From Novosphingobium resinovorum (GTDB lineage Bacteria > Pseudomonadota > Alphaproteobacteria > Sphingomonadales > Sphingomonadaceae), in assembly GCF_001742225.1 (NCBI RefSeq), contig NZ_CP017077.1, positions 62,001-126,000 on the forward strand: a DNA stretch of 64,000 nucleotides, read 5' to 3'. The notes below the pieces were generated by a model, which had not been told where the DNA came from, did not search any database, and saw only the letters and a program-made list of their open reading frames with translations. Positions 52,505-62,282 of the stretch are shown here, piece after piece (position 1 is the stretch's first letter; every line of letters begins with the position of its first letter). The position numbers and the translations under genes were made by a program.

Positions 52505-53080
52505 TCAGAACCCATGGGCCCATTGACGCAGTCCGAGGGACATGATGCGCCAGGGCTGTTCGACGAGCTTGTTCCAGGCGAAGCAGCAGTGGTCGACGAT
52601 GTCATCGTAGGATTGGAAGATGCGGTTCGACAGCCAGTTGTCGCGCATGAACTGCCAGACGTTCTCGACGGGGTTGAGCTCCGGGCACCTGGGCGGCAGC
52701 GGCATCAAGGTGATGTTGGGCGGCACGACCAACTCGACCGATCCATGCCATCCGGCCTGATCGAGCAGCAGAACGGCATGTGCGCCTGGCGCGACGTGGA
52801 AGGCGATCTCCTCGAGGTGCATGCTCATCGTCTCGCTGTTGCAGCGGGGCATGACGATGCCGGCGGCTTTACCTTCGGCGGGACAGATCGCGCCGAACAG
52901 CCATGCCGAGGAGCGCCGCTGATCCTTGGGTGCCGAGGGCCGCGTGCCGCGCTTCGCCCAGCGCCGGGTGAGCTTGGTTTGCTGACCGATGCGAGCCTCG
53001 TCCTGCCACCACAGCTCTATCGGCGTTCCTCGCGGGAGGCGCCGCCTGATCTGCGCCAGGCGGGCAGCGAAGCTTTTTAA
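52505..53080 (-). CDS. IS630-family transposase, catalytic part (frame B, reached by -1 frameshift)
   Basis: In this frame translation continues after the slip as SFAARLAQIRRRLPRGTPIE, then LWWQDEARIGQQTKLTRRWA with the first Asp, VLLLDQAGWHGSVELV with the second Asp and PPRCPELNPVENVWQFMRDN with the Glu. The DDE triad is therefore complete, and the segment ends QWAHGF. There is no good independent start before the first Asp, which supports expression by frameshifting; an internal ATG (52852) would exclude the first catalytic residue. Confidence 0.82.
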   Translation of the reverse strand, partial: LKSFAARLAQIRRRLPRGTPIELWWQDEARIGQQTKLTRRWAKRGTRPSAPKDQRRSSAWLFGAICPAEGKAAGIVMPRCNSETMSMHLEEIAFHVAPGAHAVLLLDQAGWHGSVELVVPPNITLMPLPPRCPELNPVENVWQFMRDNWLSNRIFQSYDDIVDHCCFAWNKLVEQPWRIMSLGLRQWAHGF

Positions 53081-53565
53081 AAATCGGCAATGTCGTCGCC
53101 CTTCTGCCCCCGATGGCGGGGCCGCGCCGAGAGCTTGCGGTAGCCCATCGCGCGAAGCTCACGCCCGAGGGTATGGCGCGTGACCGAGAGCGCGAACTCG
53201 TCCCAGATCCACTGGGTCAGATCGGCAAGCCGCCAGCGCACCACGCCATGCGCCGCGGGGATTGGCCCTGCCTCGACTATCGCCGCAAGCCGCGCGCGCT
53301 GCTCGTCATTGAGGATCGCGGCCCGGCCCGGCGCCTTGCGCGTCGTCAGACCATCGGGGCCGCCTTCGTTGAACCGCAGGACCCAGTCGCGCACGATTTG
53401 CAGCGTGACGCCGGCAACCTTCGCCGCTTCGCTCCGGCTCCCGCCGTCCAGGATCAGAGCCACCGCCAACAGCCGCCGGACCTGATCCGCATCATCGCTT
53501 CGTCGCGCAAACTGCCGCAAATCCGCCGATGTGTAGTCAGACCGAACCCCAATCGCTGCCGCCAT
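53077..53565 (-). CDS. IS630-family transposase, N-terminal part (frame A)
   Basis: A 162-residue segment with the helix-turn-helix region (RRLLAVALILDGGSRSEAAK, VAGVTLQIVRDWVLRFNEGG) and a winged-helix part (VVRWRLADLTQWIWDEFALS). It ends at TAA inside the run T5-A5 (53079-53083 and 53074-53078, minus strand). Alone it would bind DNA but lack the catalytic core. A -1 slip on T-TTT-TAA joins it to frame B. Confidence 0.85.
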   Translation of the reverse strand: MAAAIGVRSDYTSADLRQFARRSDDADQVRRLLAVALILDGGSRSEAAKVAGVTLQIVRDWVLRFNEGGPDGLTTRKAPGRAAILNDEQRARLAAIVEAGPIPAAHGVVRWRLADLTQWIWDEFALSVTRHTLGRELRAMGYRKLSARPRHRGQKGDDIADF

Positions 53566-53750
53566 CGCAAGCCTCCACGTGCCTGCTACGTCGAATCAGA
53601 TTTTCACGAGCTTGGGAATCCCCCGCGTGAGTCAGCCTCAACGCACCTTGGTATAAGTCCCCAAGCACCCAGGCTTCGTCTATGAAGCGGTAAACATGGA
53701 CCGGGCAACCACGCAGGCCCTGGCATGGTGGCTATCTTCTACATGACCTC

Positions 53751-54332
53751 CTAGTCTTGCAGCTCATAGGTTTCTACGCGGTCCCATTTTATCATCATTA
53801 ATCGGCCACCGGACCTACATGTCACAAATTCATCCGGCAGGACCATAAGGTCCTGAACTGTCTCTCTTATCAAAAAGCCTGACCTTAGCTCTTCATCCGT
53901 CGCGCCATAGCGATCCTTAAGCCCCGCCAATTCGGCTCTTCCCATATTTCGCACATCCATCTCGGAAGGTACGGCTCCACGCGCTCTCCAATTGGCTACG
54001 GCAGGATGCTCGCAGTTTGAAATATCTGAGACAGGAACAATTACGCCGCGCGGCTTCAGGCGTTCATAAGCAGCATACGCCTCCGCGAGAATGTGGAAGC
54101 CCCTTTTCTGATTGGCTCCCGTAACGGCGGCTTCCAGAAAGCCTAGCGCAGCCGCACCGGCCAGCGCGACCCCAGGTGAACCCCAAATGCCAATTCCAGT
54201 CGAAAAACTACCGACTAGTGGCTGAGCTTCGGCCAATAGCCTTTGCCACTTCGCTATCGCCGCGGCACTGTGAAATAGCACGCCGTCAACTGCTATAGTC
54301 TTACCACCCACCATCACTTGAAGTTGCATCAC
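53751..54332 (-). CDS. hypothetical protein with a small hydrophobic patch
   Basis: A 193-residue protein of lower GC than its surroundings. It has a Gly/Ala-rich segment (IGIWGSPGVALAGAAALGFL) around residues 48-68 and a soluble C-terminal half (SDISNCEHPAVANWRARGAV, YGATDEELRSGFLIRETVQD, RSGGRLMMIKWDRVETYELQ). I do not recognise a family. The shift in base composition next to an IS630 element suggests horizontal acquisition. No close operon partner. Confidence 0.68.
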   Translation of the reverse strand: MMQLQVMVGGKTIAVDGVLFHSAAAIAKWQRLLAEAQPLVGSFSTGIGIWGSPGVALAGAAALGFLEAAVTGANQKRGFHILAEAYAAYERLKPRGVIVPVSDISNCEHPAVANWRARGAVPSEMDVRNMGRAELAGLKDRYGATDEELRSGFLIRETVQDLMVLPDEFVTCRSGGRLMMIKWDRVETYELQD

Positions 54333-54493
54333 ACCTACTTTTCCAAGTTAAAAAATGCACCGGCTTCGCACCATCCCAGCCATCATTATTGGTGAAACAG
54401 ACGGCCACCGGCATTTAATTGACCAGAGACAGTTGATTGTAAAGATGTGGCAATCTAACGGCCGGACGGCATTTTGTTAACAGGGGAATATTC

Positions 54494-54988
54494 GTGAAAA
54501 AGTTAATTGCGGCGGCGGTCGCGGCCCTCGCCTTTTCCTCCGCGCCAGCTGCTCTTGCCAAAGGCGTGGCAATTGAAGCAAACGGCGCACGCGCCCATTC
54601 CGTTTGGGGCGGTGAGTTTGGCGTCGGCTACAACTTCACTCTATCCGGGTTCACTCTTCGGCCGATCGGTGGTGCCTTCGTCTACAAGGGCGACAATGAT
54701 CGGTACTACGAGGATCACTTCTCGAACGGTCAGTCGCGATGCCGTGACAGTTCCACCGGACAATTTGCGAACGATGCAAAGTGCAGCAACACTGCCGTGA
54801 AAGCCTACGGCAAGATCGAAGCGACCTACACTCTGCCGGCCAGCTTTGAGTTTGGCGGTGGCGCTCGATTCAGCAGCGAAAAGATCCGTCCCTACGGAAC
54901 CGTCAGCTTCCCGATCGGTCCGAAGATCCGCGTGAAGGGAAACGCGGGCGACCGTTACTACGCCCTAGGCCTGCGGGCCGATTTCTAG
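54494..54988 (+). CDS. small exported outer-membrane beta-barrel-like protein
   Basis: A 164-residue protein with a clear signal peptide (KKLIAAAVAALAFSSAPAAL, cleavage after ALA). The mature part alternates short polar and aromatic strands (GGEFGVGYNFTLSGFTLRPI, YGKIEATYTLPASFEFGGGA) and ends in Phe (YYALGLRADF), as outer-membrane barrels do. Two cysteines (SRCRDSSTGQFANDAKC) could form a disulfide in a loop. The start is GTG with AGGGGAA upstream. Function unknown. Confidence 0.75.
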   Translation: MKKLIAAAVAALAFSSAPAALAKGVAIEANGARAHSVWGGEFGVGYNFTLSGFTLRPIGGAFVYKGDNDRYYEDHFSNGQSRCRDSSTGQFANDAKCSNTAVKAYGKIEATYTLPASFEFGGGARFSSEKIRPYGTVSFPIGPKIRVKGNAGDRYYALGLRADF

Positions 54989-55506
54989 CCGATCTGGGCC
55001 GTCTCGCGATTTCAGTGAGGCGGCTCAAAATGGCGATGATGATTGGTTCCGAACGAGATTGGCGATTACTATTCGCAGCCTGCCCCGTCACCATTTCGGT
55101 CTAGATGCCGTGGGTAAGCGTCGACACGCTCCACGCATGTCCAAGATATCCGCCGGCTAGGACAGCTTTGGAATTTCGATCTTGAAGCCAAGGTACTTGC
55201 CCTTCCGGGCACGTTCTCCCCAACACGGCGCAGTGGAGACCGGCAAGCCGTCAGGTAGCTGTTACAGGCGTAACCGCCCCCGGCGGCCGCGATCAGCCCA
55301 AGTGAGCCTCAACGGCGCAATACCGTGGGGGCTGCGTAACGCAGCTTCGCTGCCTGGTTACCTGCGATGGTTCCGATAATCCGACCAATCATTCGAAATC
55401 TTCATTCGCAATGCTCAGGAACGAAAAACGTCATTATTCCGCCAAATGGCTGCGGCGGAGCGCCGCTCTTGCTGTGACGCAGAGGCAGGCTCTCGACATT
55501 TTTCGA
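54989..55506. other. intergenic region, no gene seen
   Basis: About 500 bases with only short, poorly protein-like frames on both strands. No RNA gene or terminator with a clear T-run was identified. Confidence 0.4.
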
Positions 55507-55645
55507 CTAGCTGCCGGAGGATGGATTCTCGGCCAGGGCCGCGGCAATCATCGCGGCCAGCGTCTCCTCCGCACGAGCGCGAATGACGTCGTGCTTCGAT
55601 TCCAGATCGTGGCGCACCCATTTAGGCGCACGTTCGGTTATGCTG
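55507..55645 (-). pseudogene. possible DUF6771-like fragment
   Basis: Minus-strand translation reads RSITERAPKWVRHDLESKHD, then VIRARAEETLAAMIAAALAE, NPSSGS and a stop at 55507. The pattern R-A-P-x-W-x-R-x-x-L-x(5-8)-R-x-R-A-x-x-T-L-A-A-x-I resembles the short sphingomonad DUF6771 family. No start codon lies in this frame near the expected N-terminus, where another frame seems to continue, so it is probably a frameshifted remnant. Confidence 0.4.
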
Positions 55646-55734
55646 CGTCCGCCTCTGCAGCTACCAACGGTGTGTCACCTTGCCTCGCCAGCCGAGACCT
55701 TGATCCCCTACGCTATCGCAGGCATGGTCGCGCC

Positions 55735-56358
55735 ATGGCCAAGCCTTACGACCCCTACGCCTATATCATTCGCGTAGAAGCCCGGATTGTCGGTGTCGAG
55801 CCGGCTATTTCGCGCACCCTGGAGTTACCCAGCACCCTCAATTTCGCGCAGCTTCACGAAGTGTTGCAAGCAGCATTCGGGTGGACCGACAGTCACCTGC
55901 ACCAATTCAATGTCGGGGGCCTTTCCATCGGTGCGCCGGAGGCCATCGAGGTTGGTGCTTACGGGCCGAAGGTCCTTGAGGCGACTGACATACAGCTCAA
56001 GGATCTGACCTTCCCTTGCGAGGACGCTGCATCGCTAACGATCACATACCAATATGACTTTGGCGATGACTGGCGCCACAGCCTGGTGCTCCGTCGCTGC
56101 CAGATCGAAGATGACGTCAAGTATCCTCGCTGCGTTGCAGGTGCAAGGGCCGGCCCGCCAGAAGATGTTGGAGGTTACCCCGGCTATGCCGAGTTCCTGG
56201 AAGCCTGGCTCGATGAGCGACATGAAGAGCATAAGTCAGTACGCCGCTGGGCGGGTAAGAACTTCGACCCTGAGCGCTTCGAACCCGATGCGACGAACAA
56301 GGCCATCGCCAGCGCTATGCGTGCGTCTCGCGGCGATTACCAAAGGAGGCGTTCTTGA
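55735..56358 (+). CDS. plasmid pRiA4b ORF-3-like protein
   Basis: A 207-residue protein of the PRiA4_ORF3 family: AYIIRVEARIVGVEPAISRT, LHEVLQAAFGWTDSHLHQFN, ITYQYDFGDDWRHSLVLRRC and GGYPGYAEFLEAWLDERHEE. The family is common on plasmids and islands and has unknown function. ATG 55735 begins the family homology, although the frame is open for 108 codons upstream. It indicates plasmid or island ancestry for this segment. Confidence 0.88.
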   Translation: MAKPYDPYAYIIRVEARIVGVEPAISRTLELPSTLNFAQLHEVLQAAFGWTDSHLHQFNVGGLSIGAPEAIEVGAYGPKVLEATDIQLKDLTFPCEDAASLTITYQYDFGDDWRHSLVLRRCQIEDDVKYPRCVAGARAGPPEDVGGYPGYAEFLEAWLDERHEEHKSVRRWAGKNFDPERFEPDATNKAIASAMRASRGDYQRRRS

Positions 56359-56561
56359 GCCCGTGTTTGCACTGCCATCATTGACGTCAACTTTAGTCTA
56401 TTTTCCAGCCGAGCCCGACAGCGCAGCGGCATCATAAGGCTGCCTGTAACGCCTGTCGGACAGTCCGCTCACCATTTTCCTTCATCGAACAGGACAGGTG
56501 AATTCTGACGCATCCGGTGCTCGGGTAAGAGGACACACGTTCGCCAAACGGGCAACGCCTA
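56359..56561. other. intergenic spacer between convergent genes
   Basis: About 200 bases. No gene is seen. GCCTGTAACGCCTGTCGGACAGT contains a short GTCGGAC/GTCCG inverted pair that could help termination. Confidence 0.35.
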
Positions 56562-58646
<2,085 letters not shown>

Positions 58647-58975
58647 ATCTTGGCCGTCAACTCGTTTTTGGAGTGCCGTTCACGAGACCGTGGAAGGCAA
58701 TTATCGCGGCTCTATTGCCGGAGAAGGCCCCGCAGTTCCAGCGCGCTTTCCACGACTTCGGGAGTATACCGGCGCGGACGTCATTCCAGCTACCCGCATT
58801 GCCATTACCGAACTGCGGCCTCTCGCCTCAACGAATTGTTCGGCCGCGTCGAGAAACCCCAACGCCTCGAGCAACTCATGATCGACCCGTCGAAAGACAA
58901 CGCCAAGACCGCGAACTTGCCCGCTCGGGAAAGTCGCGCGGATCGCTGCATCAAGGTCCTCTGGCGCTATCACAG
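58647..58975. other. region upstream of rpoD and left of repeat copy 2
   Basis: About 330 bases. A minus-strand frame 58701-58973 (90 codons, GTG start, IAPEDLDAAIRATFPSGQVR onward) is partly protein-like but has no recognisable family and degenerates into a Ser/Arg-rich tail. I cannot support it as a gene. The rpoD promoter should lie here. Confidence 0.35.
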
Positions 58976-59036
58976 AGTTCGGCGAGCGATCCCCAGATCG
59001 TCTCGATATCGCCTTTCATGCGCGCCCGGTTGCACA
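58976..59036 (-). pseudogene. SRAP (yedK-like) gene, first 20 codons only
   Basis: The start MCNRARMKGDIETIWGSLAE is clearly the SRAP N-terminus with catalytic Cys2, after which the frame continues into unrelated sequence (CDSARGP) and stops. In copy 1 the intact gene continues FSERPRDN. The break marks the left edge of the repeat. Confidence 0.8.
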
Positions 59037-59311
59037 TAAGCTTGTTCCCGATAAGTCGACGCGCATCTCTACGGTGTGAATGCCTTGAGTGCCATCGTGA
59101 CGGGTGCATGACCTGTGTCGCATGCCCTGCATTGCAGAGCGTCCTCATAAATCGCCATCTGCAACGAGAATTGTCGACGTTGACCGGGCTTGGCCCACCT
59201 CCTGCGGTGATCTGCTCGGCGGCGACAATCGCGACACCGGAAGACCAGGATTTCGCCGAAGCAAGGGACAGGAGACAAGAATGAGCAGCGGATGCAATGA
59301 GACGTGGGCAA

Positions 59312-59461
59312 TCAGGCCAGAGCGCGCGCCTTTGCTTCAAAGGCCGCAGCGCGGCGCCTGAAACGTTCCGCGAGGCTGCCCCTGGCACTGCCAGCCCTTT
59401 CGCGCTCTTCAAGCGCGCGCTGCCGAAAGTAGGCAGCGTCTATCTGGTCGAACACGATCAT
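59312..59461 (-). CDS. 49-residue conserved small protein, second copy
   Basis: It starts MIVFDQIDAAYFRQRALEER and differs from the first copy (36975-37124) at only a few residues (ALEERERAGSARGS against AHEERERAANARGS). AAGGAGAG lies directly before the ATG, as in copy 1. The length and frame are preserved although the flanking alkB and SRAP copies are broken. Function unknown; a helical, charged protein. Confidence 0.65.
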   Translation of the reverse strand: MIVFDQIDAAYFRQRALEERERAGSARGSLAERFRRRAAAFEAKARALA

Positions 59462-59627
59462 CTCTCCTTGCGAACGCCTTTGGCGCTTCGAGCCGAAGCC
59501 TCTACCAGTGATTCGCGACAAAATCACGACATTCAACCGGTAATTGAATTACTTCGCCATGAATTGTCGATGTAACCAATTACATACTTTGATCTCGTCC
59601 TGAAATCTCAGCGGAAGGATTATAATA

Positions 59628-60114
59628 TTACCTCGCATATGCATTGGCCATGCTGCGAAAGGTGATGGACCACCGCGGCATTTCCATCTCGGCGATACTG
59701 TGCTCCCAGTCGTATCGAGCACCCCCGCTCATGTGATATCCTGCACGTGGTTCCAGAGGCCTTGAGGCCCGCGCGAAGCCTGCGCCGCGCCGTTGCCGGA
59801 AGCGCATGGTCGCGGGCTCTCCGAGCGATATGCCGATGATGTGCTCGTAGACCGGGCGATCCCTGTGCCAGCCGATGCCGGCACCGGGATCGTACCGGAT
59901 CAACAAGGCCTGGATCAGCAGTAGGGGAGCAAGGCCGGCAAAATGCGCTGCACGGTCGCGAAACGGCGGCAGCCAGTCCGGGATCGACGGCGCTTCCATG
60001 GGCTTGGCCGCCTCGAAGTCATAGCACCACCCGAACGATGCCGTGAGCCGTCTTCCAGTCCAGCCCTGAAAGCGAAACGGCGTCAAATGACTCTCGTCGA
60101 TCTTGCGGATGAGC
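59628..60114 (-). pseudogene. AlkB-like dioxygenase, N-terminally truncated copy
   Basis: The frame from LIRKIDESHLTPFRFQGWTG to MANAYAR matches the intact AlkB at 37290-37859, including HRD and the distal His, but the first 28 residues are missing and replaced by unrelated sequence with no ATG. A TTG at 60086 could allow a 152-residue product. The catalytic motifs remain, so residual function cannot be excluded, yet loss of the N-terminal strand makes it unlikely. Confidence 0.78.
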
Positions 60115-60189
60115 CTCGCCGCTATCGTTCCCCTCGGTCATTTCCCCTGCTCCGGGGCGTTTGCAGTGGGTCCACCCGGGCCCGGAACG

Positions 60190-61112
60190 TCAGCCATGCG
60201 GCCCCGTTCCCCAACCGCTCCCGGCGAGAATGTCTTTGGGATTCTTCAGGTCCAGCAGCGTGCGAAGCGCTGCACGTTTGTCGCCGGCCTTGTCATAGAA
60301 AGCCCTGGCGATCCGATAGCCCACCCAGTACCCTAGATCGCCGGGCTGATCGGGGGTGCCCACGCCATTGTAAAGCCAGCCAGACAGGTCTGAGCTGTCG
60401 GCATCGGCCAGGAACCTCGCATCGATCTCATCGACGTGCCCCTGCGTCCACGACTGCAGGTGTACATTGCTCACCTGACCCGAGATCAGCTCGGCGACGA
60501 GCTCGGCAGTTCCTTCGATGAGCGATTGGCGCAGGACAGTGGTCGGCGCATTCTCATCATCGAGCGCTGGGTCCTGCTCGATGTGCCCGTATTCGTGCGC
60601 GATCAGGTGGAACAGGCGGTCCGAGGGATCGGGCTGCAACCACGATGCCCTACATGCGACCTCAAGCCCGATAAGCACACCTGACTTTCCGGTCGTCCCT
60701 CCACTGTTGTTCCCCCCGACAAGGATCGTGACGGGCGGGAAGGTGGCTTGCGGATCGAGACGGGCGAGCGTGCGAAACGCCGTCTGGAGCTTGCCGGACA
60801 CCTGTGGCAGCACGGTCATACATGTTCGAGCCTCGTCGTAGACGGCACGGTTCTGCTGAATGACCTTCGCCAGCGAGGACCCGGAGATGATCCGGTTCGG
60901 TACAAACTGACGAACCCGTCACTGCCGGCCTCGATGTAATCTTGCTGGAGCACCCGGGCCGAAGGAGCGCCGCGGGCCTCGTCATAAACCCGGTAGAAGC
61001 GCGCTACGTCCTCGATGCGGATCTGGGCGAGGTCTTGCGCCTGCACCGGCACGATGAAGGCCAAGACCCCTGCTGCGCTCGCGGCCACAAGACCCAGACG
61101 TTTGCGCACCAT
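60190..61112 (-). pseudogene. exported DUF2268-like zinc metalloprotease gene with a frameshift
   Basis: The N-terminal segment (60816-61112 frame) has a signal peptide (LVAASAAGVLAFIVPVQAQ) and ends YIEAGSDG. The second frame continues RQFVPNRIISGSSLAKVIQQ, then the protease part with LFHLIAHEYGHIEQDPALDD (HExxH-like HEYGH) and QSLIEGTAELVAELISGQVS (zinc-ligand Glu). The frame change falls at about 60909-60918 in the run GACGGGTTCGTCAG. One base change would restore a protein of about 305 residues. As sequenced, only the part from 60819 downstream could be made, without a signal peptide. Confidence 0.72.
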
Positions 61113-61288
61113 TTACCCCCCTTAAGCTTCGATCCGCGGCAGCGTAACAGGTCGGGCGCGCGTTGCCAGAGGGGTTGTGCCGGCACCCGCCCGACGCGAC
61201 CGGCACCGGAATGCGGGAGCCGAACGCGCAGGAGAGCCCCCCACGCGCGCAGGCGCTACGGCCTTGCTGCGGCGCTGCTCGCGCGGCA

Positions 61289-61652
61289 AGAGGGCAGCCA
61301 TGCTTGAAGACGACGCCCTGGCAGCCGAACGCACCCGGCCACGACTGACCTGCCGCCATCTCGCCGAAATGGCCCCGTTCATCCCGCCCAGCCTTTCGAG
61401 GCGTCGGGGACAGGCGCGAGCATCACGCCCTCTGTGCCCCACACGAACATGTTCCATCTCAAGCTTGATGGCGAGCCGGAGTGCTGGCTGGCATCGCGCG
61501 ACCGCGTGGCGCGAGAGACGGGCATCTGGCTGTTCGGCAACCTGCGACAATCGCAGGACCCCGCGGCATGCGAGGTCGAGATTTCGATAGGCTCATCCGC
61601 GCTTACGCTGCGCAATGAGGAGATTGTGAGGGCCGTCGATCTATTGTTCTGA
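61289..61652 (+). pseudogene. threonine aldolase/beta-eliminating lyase C-terminal remnant
   Basis: Translation in changing frames gives GKRAAMLEDDALAAERTR, then HLAEMAPFIPP, then in the frame of 61434 FEASGTGASITPSVPHTNMF, HLKLDGEPECWLASRDRVAR, ETGIWLFGNLRQSQDPAACE and VEISIGSSALTLRNEEIVRA. This is the C-terminal domain of low-specificity threonine-aldolase-like PLP enzymes. At least two frameshifts and the absence of the PLP-lysine half mark it as a relic. Confidence 0.65.
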
Positions 61653-61711
61653 GAGGCGTGTGCCCGACCAGGCGCTGGCCCGCGCAACGCAACGCTCCCG
61701 GCGTGCGGCGC

Positions 61712-61740
61712 ATGATCGATTTTCGAGAGATCGCGCGCAG
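61712..61740 (+). repeat. imperfect direct repeat left of hipBA (MIDFRE start)
   Basis: About 28 bases starting ATGATCGATTTTCGAGAGAT match 63627-63655 with four or five differences. Both encode MIDFRE followed by A-R-R/K. Confidence 0.5.
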
Positions 61741-61780
61741 ACATGTGCGGGCGCGCATCCCTCTCACCCTGTTAAAAATA

Positions 61781-61889
61781 GCGGTATTCCGCATAAAATA
61801 CTCGATCAATGCGGCTTTTCGCTTGTCATGTCTTCGAAACTGAACTAGCGGTATTACGCATTCAATCGACAGGAATAGCGGCATTCCGC
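61781..61889 (+). promoter_or_regulatory. array of four operator-like sites upstream of hipB
   Basis: GCGGTATTCCGC (61781-61792), GCGGCTTTTCGC (61811-61822), GCGGTATTACGC (61848-61859) and GCGGCATTCCGC (61878-61889) share GCGG-N5-CGC. Their starts are spaced 30, 37 and 30 bases. Three are embedded in the longer word TAGCGGYATTMCGCAT. The last site ends at the hipB start codon. This suits cooperative autorepression by the HipB dimer. Confidence 0.72.
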
Positions 61890-62282
61890 ATGATTTATCA
61901 GCCATTCCCCATGCTGGGCCAGCAATTGCGCAAGTGGCGCAAAGCCCGCTCGCTGACCCAGCCAGCCCTTGCGCGGCGACTGGGCAGGGATCCCGCCCGG
62001 ATCTCGGAACTGGAGCGCGATCTGCTGGGATCGCGGTGGGGCCGTGACCGGCTGACGTTGCTGGCCGAAGCCTGTGATGCGCTGAGCGTCGTCCCGGTTC
62101 TGGTGCCGCGCGATCAGGTGGACAAGGTGCTGGAGACGGTCGCAGGCACCGCGGGCACGGGCCACCGCGCAAGGCCCGTGACCACCGCCTTCGACGACCT
62201 GTTCATCGACCTTGGGAGCGAACACGGCAATGAGTCGGATGGCGAGCCGGGTGACGAACCGGCGAAGGACGGCACTGACTGA
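61890..62282 (+). CDS. hipB: HipB-like XRE-family antitoxin
   Basis: A 130-residue protein: an XRE helix-turn-helix (GQQLRKWRKARSLTQPALAR, RLGRDPARISELERDLLGSR) followed by a tail rich in Asp, Glu and Gly (GNESDGEPGDEPAKDGTD). ATG 61890 or 61911 may be used; neither has a good ribosome-binding site, and the last operator abuts 61890. It overlaps hipA by one base. It should bind HipA and repress the operon through the upstream array. Confidence 0.88.
   Translation: MIYQPFPMLGQQLRKWRKARSLTQPALARRLGRDPARISELERDLLGSRWGRDRLTLLAEACDALSVVPVLVPRDQVDKVLETVAGTAGTGHRARPVTTAFDDLFIDLGSEHGNESDGEPGDEPAKDGTD

Larger units (their letters stand above)
52488..53654 (-). mobile_element. IS630-family insertion sequence with frameshifted transposase
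   Basis: Perfect 12-base inverted repeats ATACCAAGGTGC (52488-52499) and GCACCTTGGTAT (53643-53654) bound the element of about 1167 bp, and similarity extends to 17 bases with one mismatch. The flanks carry TA-like bases on each side, as expected for IS630 targeting of TA, although the duplication is not exact. The transposase is in two frames joined at a slippery run. It lies just after the lipoprotein gene without disrupting it. Confidence 0.88.
58976..60114 (+). repeat. long direct repeat, copy 2
   Basis: This matches copy 1 (36691-37776) in the same orientation. It begins inside the SRAP gene after codon 21 and ends inside alkB at codon 28. Internal divergence includes a longer spacer (about 59107-59300). 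The breakpoints inside two coding sequences show that copy 2 is the derived, truncated copy. Confidence 0.85.

Noticed and set aside
58701..58973. 90-codon minus-strand frame upstream of rpoD
   Set aside because: Partly protein-like but no family, no clear ribosome-binding site and a low-complexity tail; kept as uncertain non-coding.
61781..61889. Repeated GCGG-N5-CGC words considered as a short CRISPR-like array
   Set aside because: Repeats are only 12-17 bases, spacing is irregular (30, 37, 30), there are no cas genes, and the position before hipB fits operators.
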